From: Pontibacter ruber
Lineage (GTDB): Bacteria; Bacteroidota; Bacteroidia; Cytophagales; Hymenobacteraceae
Length of the DNA stretch: 64,000 nt
Assembly (NCBI RefSeq): GCF_023630205.1
Contig: NZ_JALPRR010000001.1
Location: 496,001 to 560,000, forward strand
Direction of reading: 5' to 3'
The notes beneath the pieces were generated by a model, which saw only the letters and a list, made by a program, of their open reading frames with translations, had not been told where the DNA came from and did not search any database. The translations under genes were made by a program, and so were the position numbers. Shown piece after piece: positions 51,831 to 61,200 of the stretch. Every line of letters starts with the position of its first letter. Within the stretch, counting starts at the first letter, position 1.

Positions 51831-52958
51831 TTAGTTTGCGCCGCGCAAATAGCCGGCAATTTGTATGGAGCTGTCTACAAACACCATTTTGGGGTTGGCA
51901 TTTCGCTCGATATGATAATGGGCCTGGTTGAGTTCTTCTGCCAGCTGCCCGGCATTGTTTTGCGTGATCACCTTCGAGAATTTCTGCACAAAGTCCAGTT
52001 CGTTGGGGGGCAGGTATGAGATCAGCGAGGCATCTACGCCATACAGCGTCACTTTCCGGAACAGATTGAGAGCGTAAAGCAGGAAGTTCTTCTGGTTCTC
52101 GCGGCCCAGCTTCTGAAACTCTTCGCTCATGTCCACCACTTCGCCGAACTTGTAGCTGTAGCAATGGCGCATCCAGGAGGTAAAAAAGGAAAAATAGTCG
52201 CTGCTGATCTCGCCGGTAAGTTTTACGGCCGCATTCAGGTTGCCTTCGGCCAGCTGCGCGATCTGGTAAGCGGTGTTCTGGTCGGTGTTATAGTTTTCCT
52301 GCAGGTATTCTACTACTTCCTGCTCGGTAAAGCTGCGCACCTGCACGATCTGGGTGCGGGAGGTGATGGTAGCCAGCAGCTTCTCAGCGGCCTGCGACAC
52401 AAGCAGGAACAATGTTTTGGCAGGCGGTTCTTCCAGTAACTTCAGCAAAGCATTGGCGGCAAACGGGTGCATCAGTTCCGGCAACCAAATCACCACGATC
52501 TTGTAATCGCCCTCAAATGCCTTCAGCGACACGAGTTTTACCAGCTGGCGGCTTTCCTCTTTCGAGATGGCTCCCTGCTTGTTCTCGGCGCCGATGTGCT
52601 GCATCCATTCGTTCAGCCCCTGGTAAGGGTTATCCAGCACAAACTCGCGCCACTCCGTCAGGAACTTCTGGCTCAGCACGTCTTTGGTAACAGACTTGGT
52701 GCTGGTAACCGGCATCACGAAGTTGAAGTCGGGGTGCACCAACTTGTTCATTTTAACGCAGCTGCTGCACGTTCCACATGAATCATCGGCTTGCCTGTCT
52801 TCGCAGTTGATGTAGGTGGCATAGGCCAACGCCAGCGCCAGGTTCGCACTTCCCTCCTTACCCAGAAACAACTGCGCATGCGCCACGTGGCTGTGCCGCA
52901 CCGAATTGAGCAGTAATGTTTTTGTTTCCTGATGTCCTTTTATCTGTGAGAACTGCAC
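51831..52958 (-). CDS. holB: DNA polymerase III subunit delta' (HolB-like)
   Basis: A 375-residue clamp-loader subunit. N-terminus FSQIKGHQETKTLLLNSVRH then VAHAQLFLGKEGSANLALAL; the Walker A is degenerate (GKEGSAN), as expected for delta' which does not hydrolyse ATP. A zinc module is present: CGTCSSC with the preceding CEDRQADDSC. LKLLEEPPAKTLFLLVS matches sensor/ATPase-like region. Start is GTG at 52958; no ATG fits. Sits 9 bp upstream of hemC. Confidence 0.9.
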   Translation of the reverse strand: MQFSQIKGHQETKTLLLNSVRHSHVAHAQLFLGKEGSANLALALAYATYINCEDRQADDSCGTCSSCVKMNKLVHPDFNFVMPVTSTKSVTKDVLSQKFLTEWREFVLDNPYQGLNEWMQHIGAENKQGAISKEESRQLVKLVSLKAFEGDYKIVVIWLPELMHPFAANALLKLLEEPPAKTLFLLVSQAAEKLLATITSRTQIVQVRSFTEQEVVEYLQENYNTDQNTAYQIAQLAEGNLNAAVKLTGEISSDYFSFFTSWMRHCYSYKFGEVVDMSEEFQKLGRENQKNFLLYALNLFRKVTLYGVDASLISYLPPNELDFVQKFSKVITQNNAGQLAEELNQAHYHIERNANPKMVFVDSSIQIAGYLRGAN

Positions 52959-52967
52959 CTTTTTGAA

Positions 52968-53152
52968 TTACGAATTAAGAATTATGAATTACGAATGGGT
53001 GGCTGATCAGAATTTATACTTAATCAACAATTTAACCATTCAGCAATTTAACAATATAGCAATTGACATTTTGACTACTTGACAAAAGACAAAGGACTTT
53101 TAAGCATACCTCTTTTATCAAGCACTCCTTTGTCCATTGGTCTTTTGTCAAA
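52968..53152. repeat. AT-rich degenerate repeats plus a 12-bp inverted repeat between holB and the GlmU-like gene
   Basis: GAATTACGAATTAAGAATTATGAATTACGAAT-type units (about 52968-52996), then CAACAATTTAACC-ATTCAGCAATTTAAC-type units (about 53029-53060), then TTGACAAAAGAC (53079-53090) / GTCTTTTGTCAA (53140-53151), with AAAGGAC / TCCTTTGTCC inside. No coding capacity. The same kinds of unit appear at 5760 and 55388, so they look dispersed. Confidence 0.5.
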
Positions 53153-53156
53153 AAAG

Positions 53157-54365
53157 CTACGCTTTTTTATCCCACACCCGGTATGGTTTGGTCTGGTTGA
53201 ACACTTCCTCAAGTATGGCTTTTTCTGTATCGTCGAGCTTCTTGTTGCGGCGCTCCAGTACTTTTTCAGCCACCTCGTATACTTTGCGCAGCTGATAGGT
53301 TTCGAAGCCCGAGGCACCGCCCCAGCTAAAGGACGGCACGAAATTACGCGGATAACCTGTACCGAAAATGTTGGCACTTACGCCTACTACCGTGCCTGTA
53401 TTGAACATGGTGTTGATACCGCACTTGCTGTGGTCGCCCATAACCAGCCCACAGAACTGAAGCCCGGTGCCTTTGAAGCCGCCTTTGGCATAGTTCCATA
53501 TCTTTACCTCGGCGTAGTTGTTCTTCATGTTGGACGTGTTGGTATCAGCACCCAGGTTGCACCACTCGCCCAATACTGAATTGCCCAGGAAGCCCTCGTG
53601 GCCTTTGTTGCTGTAACCAAATATAACCGAGTTGCTGATCTCGCCCCCCACCTTGCTAAAAGGCCCAATGGTGGTATCGCCGCGCATTTTACCGCCCATG
53701 TTCACGGTACTGCCTTCGCCCAAAGCAAACGGTCCTCTGATAATAGCACCTTCCTGCACCTGCGCATCACGGCCGATGTAGATGGGGCCACCCTCAGCAT
53801 TCAGAATAGCTGCTTTGATTGTCGCGCCTTCTTCAATAAAGATGTTCTCTTCGCCATACACAGCCGTGAATTTGTCATTAACCGGTTGGCTCTGGCGCCC
53901 CTTCGTGATCAAGCTGAAGTCACGGCGGATCTGCTGCCCGTTGTTCACAAAAATCTCCCAGACATCCCGGATGATGGTGCCTGCAAAGCTGCTTTCTGAT
54001 CGCTTTCCAGAAGTATAAGCGGCCAGTTCTTCAGGCTGGAGCAGCTGTTCGCTACCGGCATGCAGCGCCAGCAGCAGGTCGTTCTGGTACAGCGCCTCCC
54101 CTGGCTGCAGCGCTTTGATCTCGCTGAGCAGTTCTTCGGAGGGGCACACAGCCCCGTTCACGTATAGGTTGCTGTCTGTGTGTTGCAGTTTATACTTTGC
54201 CTGCAGGTAGGGCTGTGTCAGGTATGAGACAGCTTCTCCGGTATAATGCTGCCATTTTTCAGCAATCGTAAGGATGCCTACCCGTATTTCGGCTACCGGC
54301 CTGGTAAACGTCAGCGGCAGCAGCGACTGCCGTATGCTTGGTTCGTCGAAGAGAATGATGCGCAT
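53157..54365 (-). CDS. GlmU-like sugar-nucleotidyltransferase fold protein
   Basis: A 402-residue protein. The N-terminus (MRIILFDEPSIRQSLLPLTF then TRPVAEIRVGILTIAEKW) lacks the usual GxGTR of pyrophosphorylases. The C-terminal half is a left-handed parallel beta helix of hexapeptide repeats (IFIEEGATIKAAIL, IYIGRDAQVQEGAIIRGPFA, GGEISNSVIFGYSNKGHEG) as in GlmU acyltransferase domains. This Bacteroidota family is annotated as GlmU-family or putative sugar nucleotidyltransferase; activity is not demonstrated. Start ATG 54365. Confidence 0.8.
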   Translation of the reverse strand: MRIILFDEPSIRQSLLPLTFTRPVAEIRVGILTIAEKWQHYTGEAVSYLTQPYLQAKYKLQHTDSNLYVNGAVCPSEELLSEIKALQPGEALYQNDLLLALHAGSEQLLQPEELAAYTSGKRSESSFAGTIIRDVWEIFVNNGQQIRRDFSLITKGRQSQPVNDKFTAVYGEENIFIEEGATIKAAILNAEGGPIYIGRDAQVQEGAIIRGPFALGEGSTVNMGGKMRGDTTIGPFSKVGGEISNSVIFGYSNKGHEGFLGNSVLGEWCNLGADTNTSNMKNNYAEVKIWNYAKGGFKGTGLQFCGLVMGDHSKCGINTMFNTGTVVGVSANIFGTGYPRNFVPSFSWGGASGFETYQLRKVYEVAEKVLERRNKKLDDTEKAILEEVFNQTKPYRVWDKKA

Positions 54366-54377
54366 GGGACAAAAATA

Positions 54378-54412
54378 AAAAAGTCTTCCCGGGATTAAAC
54401 GAGAAGACTCTT
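54378..54412 (-). terminator. Weak hairpin downstream of rpmE2
   Basis: AGTCTTC (54382-54388) / GAAGACT (54403-54409), with an A-run on the left that gives a T-run on the minus strand. Confidence 0.5.
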
Positions 54413-54443
54413 AAATTGAAACGTTTTAACCGGAAGAAACCGC

Positions 54444-54689
54444 TTATTTTTTCTTGTAACGCGTGTTGAATTTCTCTACACGACCAGCAGTATCCACGAA
54501 GATGTTTTTACCAGTGTAGAAAGGGTGAGACGCAGAAGAAACTTCCACTTTGATTACAGGATATTCTTTGCCATCTTCCATTGTAATCGTTTCGCTAGAT
54601 GTCATCGTAGAGCGGGTGATGAATTTATAATCACTCGTCATATCCTGAAATACAACCTCTCTGTATTCTGGGTGAATGCCTTTTTTCAT
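54444..54689 (-). CDS. rpmE2: 50S ribosomal protein L31 type B
   Basis: An 81-residue ribosomal protein. [20 protein letters not shown] and [19 protein letters not shown] then [12 protein letters not shown] match L31. There are no cysteines, so it is the zinc-independent type B form. A single L31 here implies the main copy in this genome may be zinc-free; the C+ form is not in the window. Confidence 0.96.
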   Translation of the reverse strand: MKKGIHPEYREVVFQDMTSDYKFITRSTMTSSETITMEDGKEYPVIKVEVSSASHPFYTGKNIFVDTAGRVEKFNTRYKKK

Positions 54690-54870
54690 TATTATAAACG
54701 TTTATTAACCTTAATTCTGAATCGGACTGCAAAAATAATAACAAATTCGGAATTTAAAACGCTACTAACCAAATTATTTTGTACCGATACGAAAACAGGA
54801 CGTGCAACCGATAAATCTGTAAATTTGTATCAGGCGCTGCAGAGGGCGCCGGACTATAGCCCCTACAACT

Positions 54871-55380
54871 ATGACACATCCACACCAGAACCTGATCCTC
54901 GACCAGGCGCAGATCCAGCAGAAGATCATCCGCATGGCCTACGAAGTATACGAAAACAACTTTGAAGAACAGGAACTTGTATTGGCAGGCATTTACCAGA
55001 ACGGCTACAAACTGGCCGAACTGCTGGCAAAGCAACTAGAGTCCATCTCTCCTCTTAAAGTGAGCCTGCTGCGCGTTACACTGGACAAAGACGCACCACT
55101 GCAATCGCCGGTGGATCTGGCGCCAGACACGGTTATACTTGAAAACAAGACGATCATACTTGTGGATGACGTGTTGAACACGGGCAAGACGCTGGCCTAT
55201 GCCATGAACACCTTCCTGCAGCACAGTCCTAAAAAAGTAGAGATCGCCACACTGGTAAACCGCCACCACACGCTGTTCCCGGTTGCCGCCACCTATACCG
55301 GCTATTCCCTGGCCACCACCCTGCGCGAGCACGTAGATGTGGTACTGCAGGAGCATGAGTTAGCGGCATATTTGCATTAA
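54871..55380 (+). CDS. Phosphoribosyltransferase family protein (PyrR-like)
   Basis: A 169-residue type I PRTase. The PRPP loop is TIILVDDVLNTGKTLAYAM; an N-terminal segment AYEVYENNFEEQELVLAGI and the flexible-loop region VSLLRVTLDKDA are present. Resembles PyrR (uracil PRTase/attenuator protein) and other Bacteroidota PRTases; no pyr operon is adjacent and no attenuator was seen, so function is undetermined. Confidence 0.87.
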   Translation: MTHPHQNLILDQAQIQQKIIRMAYEVYENNFEEQELVLAGIYQNGYKLAELLAKQLESISPLKVSLLRVTLDKDAPLQSPVDLAPDTVILENKTIILVDDVLNTGKTLAYAMNTFLQHSPKKVEIATLVNRHHTLFPVAATYTGYSLATTLREHVDVVLQEHELAAYLH

Positions 55381-55698
55381 GCTCTACTTGTTAATTGATG
55401 ATTGTTAAATTGTTGATACTCCTCTTAAATCATCTTGTTTAACAAGCGATGCTTTTACATCCTGAAAGCTTCATGATACGATGACATGAGTCTAAATCTC
55501 TATACTTGGAGTAGAGAGCACACTATAATGAATGCCTACATTCGCCGTTGTTGGTGTTCTCACCAACAACCAATACTTCTTGCTTTCTCCACCTTTATAC
55601 TTGCTGGTGAAAACACACAACGAGGGCATCAAGTATAGAAACAACTAGGAGTGCCAAGTATAAATCCTGCCAATCCATACATCCTGAAAATCCTGATC
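55381..55698. repeat. Gene-free region with a 10-bp hairpin and repeat-like units
   Basis: About 318 bp. Contains GTTGTTGGTG-TTCT-CACCAACAAC (55547-55570), a perfect hairpin with no T-run after it, TGTTAATTGATGATTGTTAAAT-type AT units near 55388-55420, and four AAGTATA/TATACTT copies (55501, 55597, 55631, 55660). No gene found. The hairpin resembles a mobile intergenic repeat rather than a terminator. Confidence 0.5.
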
Positions 55699-56292
55699 AT
55701 GAAAGAACTTTGCTTTGCTACCAATAATAAAAATAAGATTGCCGAAGTAAGCCGTATGCTCGAGGGCAAGTATAAACTGCTGAGCCTGGAAGACGTGGGT
55801 TGCTACGAAGAGCTGGCAGAAGACCAGGATACGCTGGAGGGCAACTCCCGGCAAAAAGCGCAATACGTGTGGGAGCAGTACGGGGTAAACTGCTTTGCCG
55901 ACGACACCGGCCTGGAGGTAGACGCACTCTGCGGCGAACCCGGTGTGTACTCTGCCCGCTATGCAGGCCCGCAACGCTCCGACGCCGACAACATCAACAA
56001 GCTGCTGCAAAGCATGCAGGGCAAAGAGAACCGCAAAGCCCGCTTCCGCACGTCCATTACCTTATACTTAGACGGGCAGGAACACCAGTTCGAAGGCATC
56101 GTGAACGGGCACATCACCCAAGAATGGAAAGGCGACAAAGGCTTTGGCTACGACCCGGTGTTTGTACCCAATGGCTATGACCAGACGTTTGCCCAGATGA
56201 CGCCGGATCAGAAAAACGCCATCAGCCACCGCGGCGAAGCCATTCGCAGGCTTGTGGAGTTTTTGAAAGCGCAGCAACCTGCCGGAGCGTAA
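55699..56292 (+). CDS. rdgB: Non-canonical purine NTP pyrophosphatase (RdgB/HAM1)
   Basis: Removes ITP, dITP and XTP from the nucleotide pool. About 197 residues: LCFATNNKNKIAEVSRML (SHR loop), FADDTGLEVDALCGEPGVY, SARYAGPQRSDADN and KGFGYDPVFVPNGYDQTFAQ. The start is ATG 55699; the upstream ATG 55651 adds residues not in the family. Followed by udk after 69 bp. Confidence 0.96.
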   Translation: MKELCFATNNKNKIAEVSRMLEGKYKLLSLEDVGCYEELAEDQDTLEGNSRQKAQYVWEQYGVNCFADDTGLEVDALCGEPGVYSARYAGPQRSDADNINKLLQSMQGKENRKARFRTSITLYLDGQEHQFEGIVNGHITQEWKGDKGFGYDPVFVPNGYDQTFAQMTPDQKNAISHRGEAIRRLVEFLKAQQPAGA

Positions 56293-56361
56293 AATTATTG
56301 CCTTACCTGTAGCACGTACTGCATAATACCTTAATTTTGTAGTCTGAAACCATAGCTTCCA

Positions 56362-56982
56362 ATGCAAAAGCCATTTATCGTCGGGATTACAGGAGGTAGT
56401 GCTTCAGGAAAAACTACTTTTTTGAACAAGCTACTGACATCGTTCGACCCTGAGAACGTATGTCTCATTTCGCAGGACAACTACTACAAGGCGCGCGAGC
56501 ACCAGACAAGCGACGCCAACGGTGTGATCAATTTTGACCTTCCTTCCTGCATAGATGATGAAGCCTATGCCCAGGATGTGCTGAGGGTGAGCAAGGGAGA
56601 AACCGTATACCGCACCGAGTATACGTTCAATAACCCGAACGTAGTGCCAAAACAGCTCGAGTTCAGGCCGGCTCCTATTGTGGTGGTAGAAGGCATCTTC
56701 GTGTTTTACTTTGAGGAGATCGCCAGGCTGCTCGACCTGAAAGTATACATCGACGCCAAAGAGTACATCAAGCTGCAGCGCCGCATTGTACGCGATAAGA
56801 TTGAGCGTGGCTACGACCTTGACGACGTGCTGTACCGCTACACGCACCACGTTGCACCAACCTACGAAAAGTATATCAAGCCGTATAAAAACGACGCGGA
56901 CATCATCATCCCCAACAACAATAACTTTGAGAAGGGACTCGATGTACTGACAACTTATTTAAACGCCAAAATAAAAGCATGA
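56362..56982 (+). CDS. udk: Uridine kinase
   Basis: Phosphorylates uridine and cytidine in pyrimidine salvage. 206 residues: P-loop IVGITGGSASGKTTFLNKLL, ISQDNYYKAREHQ (base-binding), PIVVVEGIFVFYFEEIARLL and IVRDKIERGYDLDDVLYRY. A -7-like TAATTTTG lies at 56332-56339. Overlaps ktrA by 4 bp (ATGA), so the two are coupled. Confidence 0.95.
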   Translation: MQKPFIVGITGGSASGKTTFLNKLLTSFDPENVCLISQDNYYKAREHQTSDANGVINFDLPSCIDDEAYAQDVLRVSKGETVYRTEYTFNNPNVVPKQLEFRPAPIVVVEGIFVFYFEEIARLLDLKVYIDAKEYIKLQRRIVRDKIERGYDLDDVLYRYTHHVAPTYEKYIKPYKNDADIIIPNNNNFEKGLDVLTTYLNAKIKA

Positions 56983-57674
56983 TAAGGCACAAGTTTGCAG
57001 TGATCGGGCTCGGAGTATTCGGAAACTCCATTGCGCGCACCCTTGCCGAGCGGGGCGCCGAGGTACTGGCCATCGATAACAACGAAGACCACGTAGACGA
57101 CATCAAAGACGATGTGGCTCACGCCGTAACTCTTGACTCTACGGACCTGCGCGCGCTGGAGGCACAGAACATCCAGGACATGGATGCGGTGGTGGTAGCC
57201 ATCGGGGAAAACTTCGAAGCACTTCTGATCACGTCAGCCAACCTGCAGGAGCTTAACATCAAACGTATCATTACCAGGGCCTCTAATGCCCAGCAGCGCC
57301 GCATCCTTGAAAAGATGGGCGTGCACGAGATCCTCTCGCCGGAGGGTGAAGTAGGCCGTACCGTGGCCGAGCGCCTGCTGCAGCCCAGCATCCGTACCTT
57401 CCTGCCCCTGCCCGATAACTACGAGATCGTGGAGATCAATGCGCCCAATGGCATTGCCAACCGCAGCCTGGCCAAAATATCCCTTCGCGAGAAGTACAAC
57501 CTCAACCTGATCACGATCAAGCGTTTTTTTGAGGAGATCCAGGATGGCAAGCCAACACAGGTAGAGCACATCATTGGCGTACCCAAAGCCGATACCATCA
57601 TTTACCCTTCTGATATCCTGATCCTTATCGGCAAAAAGCAGGACGTAAAGCGATTTGTTGATATTAACCGCTAA
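56979..57674 (+). CDS. ktrA: TrkA/KtrA-type potassium-uptake regulatory protein
   Basis: A 231-residue cytosolic RCK protein. N-terminal RCK_N Rossmann domain (FAVIGLGVFGNSIARTLAER, EVLAIDNNEDHVDDI) and C-terminal RCK_C. These gate a membrane KtrB/TrkH channel by binding ATP or NADH. No ktrB or trkH lies adjacent; the transporter partner must be elsewhere. Translationally coupled to udk, an unusual but seen pairing. Confidence 0.9.
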   Translation: MIRHKFAVIGLGVFGNSIARTLAERGAEVLAIDNNEDHVDDIKDDVAHAVTLDSTDLRALEAQNIQDMDAVVVAIGENFEALLITSANLQELNIKRIITRASNAQQRRILEKMGVHEILSPEGEVGRTVAERLLQPSIRTFLPLPDNYEIVEINAPNGIANRSLAKISLREKYNLNLITIKRFFEEIQDGKPTQVEHIIGVPKADTIIYPSDILILIGKKQDVKRFVDINR

Positions 57675-57716
57675 ACGTTTCATTTTTAAAAGAAACACAT
57701 TACATTTGTTTTCTGC

Positions 57717-58088
57717 ATGTCAGGCCGACCAACCATATCGTACCATTTCAGGCATCTGCTGATGTCGGTAACCCTGCTTTGGGCACTTATGCTCAACGGG
57801 CAGGAGGTGGTGGCCTATACCTACGACAATGCGCCAAAACAAACAGCGTCTAAGCTGGCCTCTGCCCCTGGTGCAGAGCGCAAGACTGTTGTAAAGCAAA
57901 AAGTATCCTTAGAGGCAACTACATCCTTTGTAGTACTGAACCTGGAGCAACAGGCTTTAGAGCCGGCACCACTGCCTTCTTTTGCCGCACCAGCCGACGA
58001 GGTAGTGCCTGCCTATGCTGCAAGAGCACCCGGTAAAGGCTTTGTTGCCCGGTTATTCCCTATTACCATTCAGCCCAACGCTCCTTAG
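57717..58088 (+). CDS. Small hypothetical protein, possibly exported
   Basis: A 123-residue product with a hydrophobic stretch near residues 14-27 (LLMSVTLLWALMLNG) after a basic N-terminus, which could be a signal peptide. The rest is Ala/Pro/Val rich and probably unstructured (PAPLPSFAAPADEVVPAY). No known domain. A -7-like TACATTTG lies at 57701-57708. It may be a short secreted or membrane-associated protein; coding confidence is moderate. Next is secDF, after 173 bp with one AAGTATA. Confidence 0.55.
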   Translation: MSGRPTISYHFRHLLMSVTLLWALMLNGQEVVAYTYDNAPKQTASKLASAPGAERKTVVKQKVSLEATTSFVVLNLEQQALEPAPLPSFAAPADEVVPAYAARAPGKGFVARLFPITIQPNAP

Positions 58089-58261
58089 GCTGGGGTTTTC
58101 CCCTTTCCCATACTTTCCGGAAGTATAAATTCCCACAGGCTAAAATCGGGCGTGTGCGGAACAAGCAGGCTACCTTCTATAGTTGTTCTTTTTAGAACCT
58201 ATGCTGCCTGCCCTTTAACATGAATTTAATCAACTATACCTTTTTATTTATTCATTAACCC

Positions 58262-61200
58262 ATGCGGAATAAAACCTTAATAATTGTTTTAACGGCAATT
58301 GTATCGGCGCTCTGCCTGTACTACCTGTCGTTTTCTTTTGTTGCCCGCGGCGTGCAGAAGGACGCAGAGTCTTATGCTACCGACGCGCAAGGCAACGTTG
58401 ATATGGACAAGAAGCAGACCTACCTGGACTCGGTTTGGAAAGAGCCGGTTTACAACTTTCTGGGTGCCAGCTATACGTACCAGGAGGTAAAAGAGAACGA
58501 GCTTGGCCTAGGCCTTGACCTTCGTGGCGGTATGCACGTGGTACTGGAGGTTTCTCCGGTAGAGATCATCAAGTCGATGTCTGGCAACAGCAAAGACCCG
58601 AACTTCCTGAAAGCTCTTGCCCGTGCACAGGAGCTGCAGAAAAACAGCCAGGAAAACTTTACTACGCTGTTTGCTGAAGCTTACCGCGAAGTAGAGCCAA
58701 ATGGCCGCCTGAGCCGCATCTTCTCTAATACGGCCAACCGTGGTAAGATCAGCTACGAGTCCAGCAACGCAGAAGTGATCAACGTGATCGACAAGGAAGT
58801 AGAAGATGCCATCGAGCGTTCTTTCAACATCCTGCGTACCCGTATCGACAAATTCGGTGTAAACCAGCCAAACATCCAGCGCCTGAAAGGCAGCGGCCGT
58901 ATCCAGATCGAGCTTCCGGGCATCGACAACCCTGACCGCGTTCGTAAGCTGTTACAAGGTATGGCTAACCTGGAGTTCTGGGAAGTATGGACTCCGGAAG
59001 AATTCTCTCCATACTTTGCACAACTGGGCGAGCAGCTGGACAAGCAGGAAAAAGCAGGCCAGCTGAACCTGGGCACTACAGAAACCGCTAAAAAAGATGT
59101 TTTAGCCAATGCTGCAGCCGACTCTGCTGCGGTAGGCGCTGCAAACGAAGACGTACTGGCCAAAGCAGCTGGTACCACTGACTCTACTGCACTGGCGAAA
59201 GCTACCCCGACCAAAGACTCTGCTAAAGCTACTTCTACCATCGACTCGCTTGCTGCAGCACAGCAGGGTGGCGTGCTGGCACGTCTGTTCACAGCAATGC
59301 CTGGCGGTATCGGTGCCAACGTACGCGACACAGCCCGTATCAACGATATCTTCGCAAAACCAGAAGTACGCGCTATCTTCCCTCCAAACATGAAGTTCCT
59401 GTGGGGCGTGAAGCCAATTGCCGGCGATAACCGTCAGGAGTTCGTGGAGTTCTATGCTATTAAAAAAGGTCGTGACGGCAAAGCCCCTATGACAGGTGAG
59501 GCTGTTAACGATGCCCGTCAGGACTTCGACCAAAACGGTTCTCCTGAGATCAACATGACCATGACGCCAACCGGTGCCAAGAAATGGGCTCGCCTTACAG
59601 GCGACAACGTAGGCCGTCAGGTTGCCATCGTACTGGATAACTATGTATACTCTGCCCCTGTCGTTCAGGGCGAGATTACCGGCGGTAACTCTTCGATTAC
59701 CGGTAACTTCTCTATAGAAGAGGCAAAAGACCTTGCCAACATCCTGAAAGCAGGTAAAATGCCAGCTCCTACCCGCATCGTGGAAGAAGCGATCGTAGGT
59801 CCTTCACTGGGCCAGGAAGCTATCAACCAGGGTCTGCTTTCTACTATTGCTGGTCTGCTTGTAGTAGTTGTCTTCATGATCGCTTACTACAGAACAGGCG
59901 GATTTATCGCTGACCTTGCCCTTGTGTTCAACGTGTTCTTCATCCTGGGTATCCTGGCGCAGTTTAACGCAGCGCTTACACTCCCTGGTATCGCCGGTAT
60001 CGTACTTACACTGGGTATGGCCGTGGATGCGAACGTACTGATCTTTGAGCGTATGCGCGAAGAAGCTGCCAAAGGCCTGCCTCTGCGCGAAGTGATCAAC
60101 AAAGGCTATGATAAGGCGTTCATGACCATCCTGGATGCGAACGTTACTACGTTCCTGGCTGGTTTTATACTTTACTTCTTCGGTTCAGGACCTGTAAAAG
60201 GCTTTGCCATCACCTTGATGCTGGGTATCGTAACATCGTTCTTTACTTCAGTATTCATTTCAAGACTCCTTATCGAGAGCAGCTTCAAGAGAGCCGGCAG
60301 ATTGTCTTTCTCATCTTCTTTCACAGACAGAATGTTCGCTAACGTGAAGTTTGATGTAATGAAGTGGAAGAAGCCTGCTTATGCCTTTTCTCTGGCCATA
60401 CTTGCCTTTGGTTTTATCGCCATGGCTATCAAAGGACCAAACCTGGGTGTGGACTTCAAAGGTGGCCGTTCTTATATCGTGCAGCTTGACCAGGCTGTTC
60501 CGGCTTCTGAAGTACGTGGCGCATTGATCGACAACTTCCAGGAAGCAGGTACTGAAGTGAAGACCTTTGGTGCATCTAACCGACTGAAAGTAATTACCAG
60601 CTACCTGGCTGATGACGAAAGCACAACGGCAGACGAGCAGGTTAAAACAGCTCTGTTGCAGGGTCTGGAAGAGTACAAGTCGCTTAACCCACAGGTTCTG
60701 AGCTCTTCTAAAGTAGGTGCCACAATGGCCGACGACATCCAGAAAACAGCCCTGATCGCATTGCTGCTGTCGCTGGTTGGTATCTTCATCTACGTGATGT
60801 TCCGTTTCAGCAACTGGCAGTTCAGCTTGGGCGGTGTGGTTGCCTTGTTGCACGACGCGCTCATGATCATTGCAGTTTTCGCTATACTTGATCTGTTCGG
60901 CATTTCTTACGAGATGGACCAGGTATTCATTGCGGCAGTACTGACCATTATTGGTTTCTCTATCAACGATACGGTGGTAATCTTTGACCGTGTGCGCGAG
61001 TACATGGTAGATAACCCTCGCAAGCACGTTGGTGAGATCATCAACCCGGCCCTGATCAATACCTTCAGCCGTACCATTATCACTTCATTCACAGTGTTTA
61101 TGGTGGTGCTGGTGCTGTTCATCTTCGGTGGCGAGATCCTGCGCAGCTTCTCATTGGCCATGCTGATCGGTATCCTGTTTGGTACTTACTCTTCGCTGTT

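Noticed and set aside
50872-52164. hemC with a 115-residue N-terminal extension
   Set aside because: The extension is a shifted frame of holB; normal HemC starts at 51822.
53079-53579. Plus-strand ORF starting in repeat DNA
   Set aside because: Begins within an inverted repeat and is antisense to the GlmU-like gene.
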